A DNA stretch of 64,000 bases from Rostratula benghalensis (Eukaryota > Chordata > Aves > Charadriiformes > Rostratulidae), in contig VXAI01000089.1 of the NCBI GenBank assembly GCA_013399305.1, forward strand, positions 2,200,562-2,264,561, given 5' to 3'. The position numbers and the translations under genes were made by a program. Of the stretch, positions 22,241 through 35,349 are shown one piece after another; the stretch's first letter is position 1, and every line of letters begins with the position of its first letter. The notes below the pieces were generated by a model. It was given only the letters and a program-made list of their open reading frames with translations, was not told where the DNA came from and searched no databases.

Positions 22241-25200
22241 CTCCAACTGATTATTTACCCACAGTTTACCCTGTGCAGCAGATTGCTCCAGACAGAACAG
22301 TAGGAAAGGGAGTATGCCAGTCCAGAAAGGGGAGGGAGTTGAAGCTCTTTATCCATAACTAGTTGGATACAGCCTAGGACTTTAAAAACCTGGCCAGATG
22401 AAGCACTATAAAATATACCACCAGAAAAGTGCCTATGCTTGCAGGGAGAAAGGTGGGATGGACTGTTTTCCTTTCTGAGTCATGTATCCATGCAAGAGAT
22501 ATGATTTCAGCTCCTGTTGCTGTCAGATACAGGTTTTACCCATGCCCTTTCCAGAGGCAGGCTCACAGCAAGAAATCTGCCTTAATACAGAAACATGGAG
22601 AAAAAATGACATCCTAGTCCCCCTCCCATGTATATCAGAAAAGCCACCACCATATCTATTTAGTGTTTCAGCCACATAACAAAGTGCCCTCATCTCTCTT
22701 CTTCTACAGGGGAACTGCTCGCCCCAGACATCTCTCTGGTTGCTCAGTCCAGGCTGTGCAGCCCACAGCACTCAGAATCACCTCACCTTCCCATCACTTT
22801 TCTGCTTACCAGCATCCCGTGGCACCCTGCAGCCCCAACCTCTTTCCTCTGCTGAGAATCCACCACAGCAAAGCACTGCATCTGCTGTACACACAGTGAC
22901 AATTTTTCCTGCACTGTTGGAAGATGTCAGGACCTGGAGAGGACGTCCCAGGTGCTGAGCAGGCATTGGTGTCAAGTCATTGGGGGTGCCTTTGAGACAA
23001 CAAGGGCATGGTGACTTTTACACCAACTTTAAGGATCTTTTCCACCCTGACGGATTGCTTTGAAGGGATGTGAGTCTGCTCCACTGTTTCTTTATTAAGT
23101 CGTCTATTGAACTGTGATTACTTGGCACCCATGAACCACACTGGTCTCATTCAGCTTCCTCTCCATACTTGAGAGTAACATAGCAGCCTATGTTATCAAT
23201 ACATCCCTGCAGTCCTGGGATTACTTTTCCCTAGGGCAGTCCATAATTGCCAGGATAGGGTAGGTCAAGGTTCAAGAAGGGACCAAGAGAGGTGAAAACA
23301 ATATTGTACCTTGGGCATGCACTTCCTCTCAAAAATTTCTGCTAGGATCCATCCTAAGAATTTCCTTGCAGCCTGAGGCAGTTCTTTACTTGCAACAGGT
23401 CTAGTTTTTTGCAGCCACCCATTATCAGTTCATGAAAAGTCAAAGGGAAGCCATATACTTTTTAAGTCACACTCTGCCTCTAGACTGCAGTTGATGCTGG
23501 CATGTTTGCCCCTGCAATGGCCCTATTTTCACTCCTCAGCTACTTCTCTCAGAATCTGTTGAATCTCAGTATCCTTGCAGCACTGATGAGGAGAAGAGGA
23601 TGGGGAACACTGCATGTGGAATCAGGGTAACTACGGACTTAGAGCTGTTGTGTCTGCAGATACAGCAACCCTTGGTTTATTGCAGCAGGCCCTTGCTTAA
23701 ATGCAGACCCTCTCTGCCAAGCAGGTACATTCCTGCCAGAGAGATATTCCTCCAAAAGGTTGATGAAACAAAAGCAGGGAGACAAAAGAAAATGTGGTCT
23801 CAGCCCTCTCGTGGGTAAGAACTGAGGCTGAAGAGTATGAGTATGCCCCCCTCCCAGGGGACTGCTGTCATGCCCAGCATGTGCTCCTACCAGAGGCAGT
23901 TTTGAATTCACATTTAGTGCACTCAGTTTCTAAAGAGCCATGCTTCAGTCAGCTCAACAGCTTGCCCTAGCACCACAGAGACCAGTAACAAACCTGGATG
24001 AAGCAGCAGACTGCCTGCATTGCCAGTCACTTATGCAGCAGCATTTACTTGTGAGGCTCTGCAAAGTGAAAGATGTAAGGGTTGGCCACTTTGAAGAAGT
24101 CAAGAACATGTGGATGTCTGCTAACTCAGAACATCCTCAAAACAAACATCTCTTTTTGAAATCTGGCTTGCCAGTATTTAAATTCCAGACCCTAAAACAT
24201 TCTAGGGGGATAATCTCTCTTCCTAGAAGGAAGAAAAGCTGTTCCTGGCATATATGATTTCATGGTATGCAAGCAGGAGCAAAAGACTGGCTTTATCCTG
24301 CTGCTACACAGCTTCCAAGGAAGCCTCTCCCAGAAACAGTAATGGTCAGATGGAAAAAAAAAAATAGTTTGTGTTTCACACTGGGACACTCAAACACGGT
24401 GTTTTTCCAGCAAAACTCTTAGAGCAGATGGGCAGGGAATCATAGAGAATCCTGTCTAAATATGGGGAAAGGTTTCAGAAGATGGGTCTGGGTTCAAGTT
24501 ATTTTCCCCCTTTGTGGAAGGACTGTCTTCAGTCTGATTAAAGCAGCACACAGAAAGTGATGGACAGAAAAAGGACAGCAAGAGACTACAAACACACAGC
24601 CACAATATTACTGTGAGTTCAGAGCCACACACTACAGATGGGAACAATAAGAAGCAATTAAACACATCTGGTCTCCAGCCCCTTAAAATCAAAATTTAGA
24701 TCAATAGATTTTGAATATAACAAGCTGGAGGAGGCTTCTTGAGGTTCAGAACAGCAGCTGCATGCAGACTGCTGAAATATTAATCTGCCATCATCTGAAG
24801 CTTTTTGTAAAGTATTGAATCTCTTATTAGTGTTAACAAAACACTCACATCAGGGAGTGCTTTGAATTCTGGCCACACTTTTTGGCTCAATTCCAGAAGC
24901 CAAAAATCTTCTCCTTTTTAATGCTGAAACTTGCTGATAGCCTTGAAGAAACTTTTTAGCCACAGAAGAAAGAGAGTGAAAACTTAATGTTTCTCTGTAC
25001 CTTCCACTGGAAGAAAGAGGGAAGCGACAAGAAGCAAATCTTCGCTTTGACGCAGGTGTACCTAGACATTAAAAATTCTTCGGAAATCACCTAAAATGGA
25101 GAAAAACAGGGCAGTCATCTTAGAGAATCTGCAGCTGCCATTCTCATTAGCACACACTGCTGAGTTCAGCCAGGTGGCATGCAGCAATAAGGCCACTCTA

Positions 25201-27599
25201 CAAGCATCACTTAGAGCAGAGATTCACAGAAATGTGGAATTGAATGTAAGAAAACCTTCCTGGCCACACTATAAGCCCTGAAGGGTCTTTGCCATAGATA
25301 TGTTTGCACCTTCTTCAACAGTCTTTTAAACAGTGACAAAAAGTAGGGAGGTGGAAATTTAATTTCCAGTATGACTTCAAGCCAAATACTCAGTCCACAA
25401 CCATGTATATTCAAAGTGTTGGATGTCACCAGACTTTTGCACAAACTGGCAAGTTTTTTTTCTTCATGTGCAAGTCTTTGACACCTTGTGGTTTGCTTTT
25501 TGAGGACACCCCTTGCTTTGATTCTCCATAACATCTCTTCTTAGAGCAGGTTGCTGCTTAGGAATGGCTGAGGCTGAAATGCTCAGAGGAGAGTTCCCAT
25601 AATTGGTGCTTGAGACTGCTCCTGTCCAGGACCAGCAGTGCATGTGTGTAGAAAGGGAAACCAGAAGAAACCCTGCCTCTCAGGGCTTCATTATGAACAC
25701 ACAGTCTATTTCTCATAGAAAACCCAGACCTGTTGACTATTCTGTCTCTGAAAGATAGATTTCTTTCTTCACTTCTAAGGATTTGTCATCCTATTTTTTC
25801 CCAGTTACAAATGTATGTCCTTATTGCTGCCTTGACAATGGAGAGATAGTACAATTAATTTCAAATTTCATTTTCAGTTTCTTTGTTTCCATTGTCTTTA
25901 AATACATCTCTGTGTTTCAGATGCTCAGCTGAAACCAATGTAAGCTGATGTAGTTTCATGGATTACTATAGAGCAGTGTTGATCGACAGCATGTAGAAAT
26001 CACTTTGCTACTATTTCAAGTCACCTGTATTCCATCATATGACTTTCCACCGGCCCTACCAAAGCCAACAACAGCCAGAGGAAGGATGACAAATCTTTGG
26101 CAAAATTCCTTAAGGTGAGAACTATGCAGTCTGCATATCTGACCACCTGCATTTTCAAAATGATTTCACAATGTCAGTCGGAAGCTCCTAATACCTTGGA
26201 CAAGCCTGTCCATTCCCCACCTGACTACAAGTATCATTCTTGCACGGCTGTTATCACAGCCTTTCAGCTAACAGCACAGGGAAACAGCTCCATTAACAAC
26301 CAGCAAAGTCTTTTGTGTACACATTAGTATATTTTCACCCCAACTGTGTTGCCTGAGCCCATGAAACCAAGGCATGCCCTGTGATTACCTTGACCCACCA
26401 AACCAGCAGGATCTCAACTCTGTATGTGCAGTATTTTTAGTAGCCTGTGAGTAGCTCTTCAGACAGCTTTGCCTACCCACTGTGAACAAGATGTAAATAT
26501 CAGGATGTGCATTCAGCAGTGTGAAAAAGGACGGGGGAACAAATTCTCCTGCTCATCTATGAGTACCAAAAGGCCAGTGAAAAACCCTGCCTGGGGTGGA
26601 ACACCTCATCTCCAGTGTGTTGCATCTGCCTTGAGAGAGAGGCAGCCTCATCTTTGTCACAAACAAACTGAATTGCTTTCAGGCAGGAGCATTATATAGC
26701 AAACATAGGTCAGCTCGGATTTGTTGGAGGGTTTCAGTGGCCACCCAAAGAATAAATAAGCTCTCACTCCCCCGTTTGAGTCATAACTGATCTCTATTGC
26801 CTTCCTTGGCTTTCCAATCTGTTTTTTTAAAAATCAACTCCTCTCCTACCTAGATGAAAACGTGTCAGCCTCAGAGACCAAGTGCATGCCATAGGCTACA
26901 TTCTGAGTACTGGTAAGATTTGAGTGAGATGTTGCTGTGACTGCCGAGGCTCCTGATAGGTGTCTCAGGAAGATATAATCCTAATGTCCAGAACCAGAGG
27001 ATGTGATTACCTTGCATGCATTAAAGCACAAGTGCAGGATTTAGGTGGTATAATGTCTGCATGTCCAGGCTTTGTGGACACAGGTTCCGTGGCTATTTTT
27101 GATAATCTGTTCCTTCATTCAGTTTGGCCCCTCTGTTCAGTGACAGAGTTCAGACTGCTGAGAGCACCTCTCACCCAAACCTCATATGAGGTGCTGTGCT
27201 TTACAACACTATGAATGGACAAACCTATAACACTTCATGAGCACAAAAGAAAAGGCAGGAAGTTTTGTCACTTTGCTCCAAGGAGGTGAGGGATGGTCCT
27301 TCAGTGCACCAAAAGCAATATCCCAGGGCAAAGTGCTAGCCTCCAGGAACACACCATCTCTGCCCTCCTCAACCTGGTACCAAGACAACATTAATACACA
27401 GCAATACCCACTCCTGAACTTTGATTGGCTGGTGTCTCCTGCTGCTTTGCCCAGCAGGAACACCCACCTGCACAGAAACAAAGCCCTGCTCTGCTGCTCC
27501 TCATCTTGGCACCCTCTGCCCACCCCTTTCAGCAGTACTGCCTTTTTGCAGTCTAAATGTGTCTTTTTAGAGTGCCTTTTATTTCCATCTTGGAGAGCA

Positions 27600-27920
27600 G
27601 GGGGATGAGAGATGGGATAGGGATGCTGAAGTAGGAATTTACATAATCTGATTAGCAGAGGATTATCCAATGGCTGCTGAACAGCCTTAGTGTGCTTGAG
27701 CTAAAACCCTTACTATTCATTGCCCTCACCACCCTGCGGGGCAGCTGCACCTGCAGCACCAGCTAATTCTCTCCTGGGGACTTCAAGGAAGGAGAAAAGA
27801 AGTGGCATATTTTTATTATTATCTAGGGGAGGGTTGAGGAGTTGCAACTACTTGTGTGCAGACCCTAATTGATCTGTCTGCATTAGTCTTCAGGAAGCTG
27901 AAATGAAAGCTTGAACCAGT
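27600..27920. promoter_or_regulatory. Candidate conserved non-coding element cluster
   Basis: Dense short motifs are visible: TAATCTGATTAG (27644-27655) and GGATTATCCAATGG (about 27660-27673), two paired homeodomain-like cores; E-boxes CAGCTG and CACCTG at about 27742-27752; CTAATTGATC at about 27866-27875; and CATTAGTC nearby. No repeat or coding signal explains them. It is a candidate enhancer for TAL2 or a neighbour. Confidence 0.3.
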
Positions 27921-29821
27921 TTGTCATTATCAGCTAGAGCCATCACCTTTGAAAAGAACCAGCTTGTGTGGCTCATTCTGTTTTCCCTGTCGGCAGTTTA
28001 GTGGGGCCCATGCAGACCTGCCACAGAAAGGAGCTGAGTAGAAGCAACCTGCACACGCAAAACCCAAACAAATGACCAGTTTGCCCTGTGTTCACCAGTA
28101 CCTCACTCAGCTGGGAGCAAACCAGACTTGATCCTTGCTCTAACATCATCAGAGAGCTTCTCAGGCTGTAGCCCACACCTCTCCCCTCCAGGAAAGATGC
28201 AGTGACATGGGGCAAAGGGCTTGCAAAGCATCACACCCAACATGTTATTTTTTTGTTGCCCACAAGCTCTCATAAGGTCCAGTTATTCAGGAACTTGGTG
28301 GAGGTGGCAACTGTGGGAAGGGCAATAGGACCCACCAGACAAACACAGCTGTACACTCAGGAGAGAAAGAATAAGCTTTCAATACTGCTCTCCCAAAAGT
28401 ACAGTCCAAGGTCTCCCCTACAGGACAGCAGCTAATTCCTGTAGCAACTCAGCAGGCAGGCTAAAAATAATGTGAAGACAAGGTTCATGCCATATCTCCT
28501 TGGACATACTACAAAACTTAGCAGCACATAAGGACATTGACTGGCTCTGAGTCAAGCTCTCCTAGAAGGAGATGGGGCAATGGATGAAGTTCAGGGCCTG
28601 GCAAGACAAGAAGAGTTTAGCTGCTGGGTTCAGCAGAACTAGGTCTGCATCCCAAATGTCCATCCATGATGAAGAGGTGAAATTGCAAGCTGAGAAACAT
28701 GTTAATGACTAGAATGGAAAGATTGTGGGACAGAGATTTCCAGATAAGAGAAATAGCAAGTTGGACCCTCCCATACACATTCATGTGAAAGCCGGGGAAA
28801 GAGGAAGGGTTTGGACAATTTTCCACTGTACAGTGTAAGGCCAGATGTCCCTACTGTACTTGTGTGGGGACTTCTGAAGACCTGCATGACAGCTGCCATT
28901 CACAAATACCATATAAAAGATTTACAGTGCAATGTGCCTTTCTTAGTCCTACCAAAAGCTGTGCGAATGAAGAGTTGTCTAGTTAAACAGGGAGGTTGCA
29001 AAGTATCATGAAGTCATCCTGCCCGTTTGTTTCTCCAATTTCTCCTGCTCTTCTGAAGCAAAAAGGGGGAAATGCTTCTGACTTTTAGGGGAAAACCACA
29101 AGAAGCAAAGCTAGGAAGCAGCCACAAGATGAGATTTGGTTGTGCTGTCAGCACATGCACAGTTGGCTCTAATGAGTGGGTTTTATTTTTGAGGAGCTGT
29201 AATGTGGAGAGCTGCCCATTCACTGTATGTTGCACAGAAACCAGGGATCAAACCTTTAGTGCTACCTGGAAAAAATAACTCATCCCAGCTGCTACCTAAT
29301 ATGATTTGGCTTGCATAATGTGCAAAGCTGGACAGAAGCTGGACCTGTGGGCAAGCAGTCCAGTATACCTTATGGCACCGATACCTCCATGCTCCCAAGT
29401 AGAGGTATTGCCAAGATATTTCCATGCTTTGATGTAATTCATATTCCTGGATTTACCAGTTAACTCATATCAATACAAAGGAATAAACTGCATCCTGCAG
29501 TACAAAAGCTCTCCTGCTGTGAGGAAGTTCATCTCTGTTGCTAACTCGCCCTAGACACCGGCATCTGACCAGATGCCAAGAGGAATGAGGAAATGACAAC
29601 TCCACCAGCATTTCTCCAAACCATGTGCTGTAGGAAACCTGATTTTGACAGAGCCTTATTTCTCTGTACAATTGTAGCTCAATGAGGACCCCTGGCACTA
29701 CACACTGAACCTGGACCCTTGCCTCTTGAGCAGAAAGACATTCAAAATGGAAAGAGGCAAAATAGATGTGAGGGAACTTGCACATCTTGGTGGATAAAAT
29801 TCAGGCTCTGTCTTTACTGCA

Positions 29822-30560
29822 TGTCCTGGTTTGAGGTAAAACAGAACCAATTTTCTGTTTTACAGTTTTACTTTTCTAGCTGGGCCTCTTCCAACTAACT
29901 CTGAAATTAAGAGGATATTGTTCAGAGGCTGTTTGCTCTCACAGTGATAAGACCTGATTTTACCAAGGAATGGTATGCAGAGAGGCTCTTGCTTATACTT
30001 ATTGCTATAACAACCAAGGTCAGGTAATTTTGTTATTTGCTCTGTTGGAGGGTCGGAAGTGGAAAAGCCTAGAGCGGTCACACCTGTAGGGAGGAACAGA
30101 CAGGACAGGTAATCCAAACCTGACCAATGGGGTATTCCATCCTACCTGCATCATATTCAGTATAAAAGCTGAGGGATCAAAGGGTCAACTCTTTTTCTTT
30201 GATGGCCGACAGGCTGAGGAGGACCCTACCTGTTTGTCTGCTTTTGACCCCAACCCGAGCATTCCTGACTCAAGACCTGGAATCCAGCTCCTGTCAATCA
30301 TAGAGTCCAGTCTGGGACTTTTCCTGATGCCGGCTGGTGACATGATCGACATCCAGGGAGCTTGATACGGTTTTGTATATATTGTATTTAATTCATTATT
30401 TTCTTCCTTTTCTGTGTGTGTTTTAATTTTTGTATTAATACTTCATTGAAGTAGTTTAGTTCATTCTAAACTTGTAAATCTCCTCATCCTCTTCCTTTGC
30501 CTTCTTTTTGGGGGGAGGAAGGGCCATCTATCAGTCTGGTTTTGGTAACCAGACGCTACA
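29822..30560 (+). mobile_element. Solo LTR of an endogenous retrovirus-like element
   Basis: A 739-bp unit beginning TGTCCTGG and ending GCTACA (TG...CA). It has an internal promoter layout: CCAAT at 30124-30128 and TATAAAAG at 30161-30168, then a presumed R/U5 portion rich in T. No gag, pol or env coding sequence lies on either side, so it is a solo LTR left by recombination. Matching target-site duplications were not evident at these edges. The start resembles LTRs common in neoavian genomes, but no family name is assigned without a library search. Confidence 0.7.
30161..30168 (+). promoter_or_regulatory. TATA box within the solo LTR
   Basis: TATAAAAG preceded by CCAAT 33 bp upstream gives a normal LTR core promoter pointing rightwards on the plus strand. 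Activity is unknown. Confidence 0.5.
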
Positions 30561-32879
30561 TCTTGTCACTTTAATACAGGCTTGTTTTGTGTTTTGGAAT
30601 TAAAGGACCTGGTGCAGATCATCTAGCATGTCATGGTGTCCCGGGAAGGGAAAACATCACAGATCACAGACACACAGAGACAACAGCAACATCTGTTTGT
30701 TCTGTTGTCTGTTCCCAGAGATGGACTTTTATACATATTCTCCAGAGTTCAGCAGCCAGAACAATAAAACTTTCTCACATCTGCTATTACTTTTTTCCAT
30801 GCTTCTGTCCCCAAAAAAGGCAGCAGAGCTGTATGGCTGCAATCCGTTCCACAGGCACACAAACTTGACTCACAGGAGGTACAGAAAATACATATAAAGC
30901 ATGAACAAAATGAAGAAAGAACATTCTTCTGAGCAGCAGGCACATTTGTCACCATACATCTTTGACCTACAAATAGCAGCAGCTTCTTCCCAGCACACAG
31001 CAGCCAAAGCTATGGAGTGGAAAGCACTAAAGGAAACATACTCAAGTGTTAGTGGCCAGGTCTGCTGGCAACAGTTAGAGGAAGGGATGCACCTGTGCAT
31101 GTAAGAAGATCACTCTTTCTCTAGCATTAAAAGTCAACTTAAACATAAGACTGCACTTCTCAGAAAGGTGCAACAAACCAGGAACTCCTTCCTTTTTTTT
31201 CCCCTTCCAGCCTTGCCCCCGTGCCCCTTCCAGCCAGCTCAGGCTCCCTGCGCAGCTGAAAAACTGTTTCAAAACACAGGACAGCTCAGCTCTGAATCCC
31301 TGCGTTATTTATGAGTTTGGAAATCAGAGCCTTTCGGTTCACTGCCAGTAAATGGCAATGATTGGAGGGAGGGAGGGGTAGGCTTGTGTGCAGCTCTTCA
31401 TTCTCTATTCATTGTGCAAAAGGGATCACTCCAGCTAACTGGCCCATGGAGATAAGGATTTCAGACAATCTGCATTAGCCTGATAAGGCAGGTTTGCATT
31501 GCATAAAGATTATTTGTTAAGAACTTCAGTAAAATAAAATACAGTCAGAAGGCTTATCAGCACAACCCATTTCCACTCACAGCCCTCTGCCCACCCGACT
31601 GACATTTTTTCTTCCCTATAAATAAAACTCCTCCTTGCTTGTATTCCAGCTCTCTGAGATAGAGCACAGTCCGAGGGCAAGAAGGAGTGGGGGAGGGCTG
31701 GGGAGGACAAGGAAGAATAGCCTGAAACCTCCCAGCTGCAACTGGTCACTGTTAGGGCAGCAGTCGGGATCCACACTATGTGGGAGGGCAGCAGTGCCCG
31801 CCTGGTGGGTGGTTTGAATTTGCCTCTTCTTGTGTAAACCAAAGCAGCTGGGCTGGCATCAGCAGCCTTCCCTCTTTGTACCAGCTAAGGATCAGATCAG
31901 GAACAAGGAGTTTATATCAGTTTCCCTCTACTCTATGTTTTCCCCTTTCTTCACATGTGAGAAAAATGGCCTCTTAACATGGCGTCCTTCTCTCTTCCCT
32001 CTACAAACTGGCTTTAGTCGGGCATTTTGCTGTAAACTAGCCTTGCTGAATAATGAAAAACAAATAGGACAGGCCCCTGTGCTCCCTCCTTTCTCCTTTT
32101 CTTCTCAGCACCTTCAGTATTTGCAGGGAACGTATCAGACCCAGGACTGTTCTGTCTGGATACTGCTGCCTTTCCAGGAGGTAAGTGCCTGTTTCTGCAC
32201 AGACCCTGGCATTTTTCAGGTATCGCACAACAGTTAAAGTTAAGTCCCTCTCTCCAGTCCACCCTGAATCATTAGTCCCAGGGGAAAGGCACCCACACAA
32301 ATACAAACTATTAACAACACAAGCTCTTCTATTCTGTGGCAGCCAGCACAATTACAAAGTCACTTAACATGTGTAATCTGTTGTTTCCAGCTTCCATTGC
32401 TGATTTTTATTAGGGTTTGCTGGCAGAAAGACCCTAGCAAGACAGAAAGTATTCTGGTAGGGATTAGCAATTCTGCCACTTGCTAACATAGTGGCGTAAT
32501 GCACCAAGTACTGCAGGTAGGGCCAACACTGTCTAACTTACACCTTTAGTTTAAGGACTCAAATCCTCTGCATGAGCACCAGTGACCATACTCAAAAGTT
32601 GCCTTAGCCTCATGTCAACCACGGGTTCCTCTGTATCAGGCCCCTGTGGAGGTGAAACCCGGGCTTGTGTGGCCCAAGTGACAAAGCCTTGTATCTCTTC
32701 AGTGCAAGTGCTGATGAAAACCCTTGTTTCAAGACATGAAATTGGAAATGTGGCAGTCTGGTCACCACTGGCCAATATCAAAATCATCCAGCTCCAGGTT
32801 TCAATCAGCTTTTTGTCAGTCTGTCTGATAAGATATTAGTAAAGACTAGTTAACACTCAGAGCTCTAGGCTCAGAAGTG
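30561..32879. other. Intergenic, no gene seen
   Basis: No exon or RNA gene is supported. A candidate conserved non-coding stretch with two GATA sites at about 31290-31510 is listed separately. The open frames are short and lack recognisable motifs. Confidence 0.45.
31290..31510. promoter_or_regulatory. Candidate conserved element with paired GATA sites
   Basis: A unique stretch containing AGATAAGG at about 31450 and TGATAAGG at about 31480, SOX-like CATTGT at about 31409, TCTGCATTAG at about 31469, and TTTGCATTGCATAAAG at about 31492-31507. GATA factors are known regulators of TAL2 in midbrain, which makes it a candidate TAL2 enhancer. This is motif and position evidence only. Confidence 0.3.
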
Positions 32880-33525
32880 ATACAGGGGAATCAGAGACCA
32901 GGGACGGGAAGGGACCTTGAAAGATCATCTAGTCCAAACCCCCTGCCGGAGCAGGAACACCTAGATCAGATCACACAGGAACGCATCCAGGCAGGTTTTG
33001 AGTATCTCCAGAGGAGACTCCACAACCTCTCTGGGCAGCCCATTCCAGTGTTCTGTCACCCTCACCATGAAGAAGTTTTTTTCTCATATTTAAGTGGAAC
33101 CTCCTCTGTTCCAGCTTGCACCCATTACCCCTTGTCCTGTCATCACCTGTCACTGAGAAGAGCCTGGCTCTATCCTCCTGACACTCACCCTTTACATATT
33201 TATTAACATTAATGAGGTCACCCCTCTGTCTCCTGTTCTCCAAGCTAAAGAGATACAGCTCCTTCAGCCTTTCCTCCTATAGGAGAATCTCCACCCATCT
33301 TTGTAGCCCTGCCCTGGACTCTCTTAAGCACTTCCCTGTCCTTCTTGAACTGAAGGGCCCAGAACTGGACACAATATTCCAGATGGGGTCTCACCAGGTC
33401 AGAGTACGGGGGAAGGAGAACCTCTCTCGATCTATTAACCAACCCCCTTCTCATACATCTCAGGATGCCGTTAGCCTTCTTGGCCACAAGGGCACAGAGC
33501 TGGCTCATGGTCATCCTGCTGGGAG
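32880..33525 (-). mobile_element. CR1 LINE fragment, 3' UTR plus ORF2 tail
   Basis: The left end shows the CR1 3' signature (GGGAAGGGACCTTGAAAGAT) in reverse complement. Going right it retains the 3' UTR, then ORF2 C-terminal codons on the minus strand: DRTRGNG near 33140, [20 protein letters not shown] at about 33340-33400, and [10 protein letters not shown] near 33470. Interruptions in frame make it inactive. The 5' edge is near 33525, just after the codons for the [11 protein letters not shown] block. Confidence 0.95.
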
Positions 33526-35349
33526 GCTTGGAAGATGGAGCAGTCAAAACAGGAAGAGATAATGCTGTTTCCTGGGCCCTTCCTTGGTTTGCTCACAGGA
33601 GATTCTGTGGACTCATACCCCTAGGTGAGAACAGCTTTACTGTGTAACAGGGAAAGGCAGGTCTGAGGAGGGGGAGAAGATTAATTGGCTGACTTGATTA
33701 GCTGCTTGTAATGAAGTGGCCATAAAAGACCAGTAACGAAGAGACGAACTATGGTCTTTGCATGTTGTCCCTTTGCAAGAGTTTGATCTCATCAGGAAAA
33801 AAACAGTACCATTTCTGAACAAAAAATGCATGCATTGCAGAGACATCATTAAGCCAGAGAAGTTGGTACAGCAAGCAGCTGCAAGATGCTAGGAGCATTG
33901 GCAGTGCAGGAAACTCATCACAAATGGCTACAGGCAGGACACGCCAGAGTCTCTGCTGGAGGTGGGCCCCAAGCTCCTTCACTGGTGGTGTTCCTGTGTT
34001 GCCAGGTACATTGTGTGTCTTTATTAAGCTCATCGCGCAAAATGCCAACACTGAAGAACACCACAAAGTAACTTCCCAGCCAAAAGCCCTGCTAACATCT
34101 TTTTCCCTGTCTGTGCTGGGAATACAAATCACAGAAACGTGCCTTTTCTTTCCAAGTGTGGAGCTGGAAGCCATGTCCTTTGGCTGTAGATAGGTAGAGG
34201 CTACATTCCACTGCTGCAGAAAAATCAACCCCTGGAGCTGAGGTGAGGACCATGAAAATTGCCTCCTTTTCTTCCAGATGATTTACCAGAACCAAATGCA
34301 GCCCCTTACCTTGGGGGATACAGGAGTATAATCTGTACTGGTATAACTTCTCCTTTGTGGACTAGAAGGTGAATTCAGATTGCAGGTGTGTGCTTGGTTG
34401 GCTCCCTCTCCTGCTAGGGTGCATCTGCTCTGGAATAAATGCCTGGATGCAGGTATAACTACAATCATGACGGGTGCACTTGGTAATATCTAGCACTTGC
34501 TTCAAACAGTGTCTCTTCATGCATGGACAAGACCTTGGGATTTCTGTGTGTTTCCTCTGTGAATATGGCTGTAAAGGAATATGTAAAATTAACTTTGCAG
34601 AGCTTCCACATGTATAGATAAAGAAAAACAGTTTCTGAAGGGTACCACATGTCTGGTCACTCACAGAGAGACCCCTCCCCCATGCCCCAAATGTATCCTG
34701 GCTTCCTAAAATAAAATAATTAATTCAAAAAGCCTCTGCTCTGGCTGGCTCTTTTCTTTACCGGCTGTCACCTATTTAATCATGTCTTCCTTTCTATGTT
34801 TGTTCAGAAATCCCTCTTTCAGTGCAGCTGGAAAGGTTGTTACTAACGGGCAACCAAGCCTGAATGCTGACAATGTGAGATGATTACACACGCCTAAAAA
34901 GCAAACACACATGCTTTTCATCAGAAGATGTTCCTGCTGCCCCAACAGGCTTCTGAGATACCGACCCGGACAGCAGCAGTGATAAACAAGTGCCAGTGTC
35001 AGCTCAAGAGGGGAGGCCACAGAGTTCAACTGTAGCTGTTGTTCAACAGTGGACGCTGCTGTACTCAAGAGTTTTGGCTTTTCTGACAGGAGGTGGCTGG
35101 GTAAAAAGGACCGGTTAATTATCTGTTTTAGGTCAATGAGGGCCACTTGGTTTGTCTTGTTTTTGAAGTGGTGGGAACAGAAAGTGTTGTGCTGGCGAAA
35201 AGCAGAGACTGAAGTGCCACTATCGTTCACGGGGCATAATTTTGGCATTCCAGGTTACGAGTCTGCTAAACCAAATCGTAACAAAGTCATCATGAAATTT
35301 TCTTGAACTGGTACAGAATGAATACCCATGAGGCATGGCTTGCTCTATA
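33526..35349. other. Intergenic, no gene seen
   Basis: No splice-supported exon, repeat or RNA gene is recognised. Overlapping open frames on both strands (for example minus 33749-34228) carry no familiar domain. Confidence 0.45.

Larger units (their letters stand above)
20525..29821. other. Intergenic, TAL2 upstream region
   Basis: No coding exon or transposon is recognised across this stretch. Two sub-stretches (about 22085-22240 and 27600-27920) look like conserved non-coding elements and are listed separately. The remaining open frames are short and without motifs. Confidence 0.45.
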
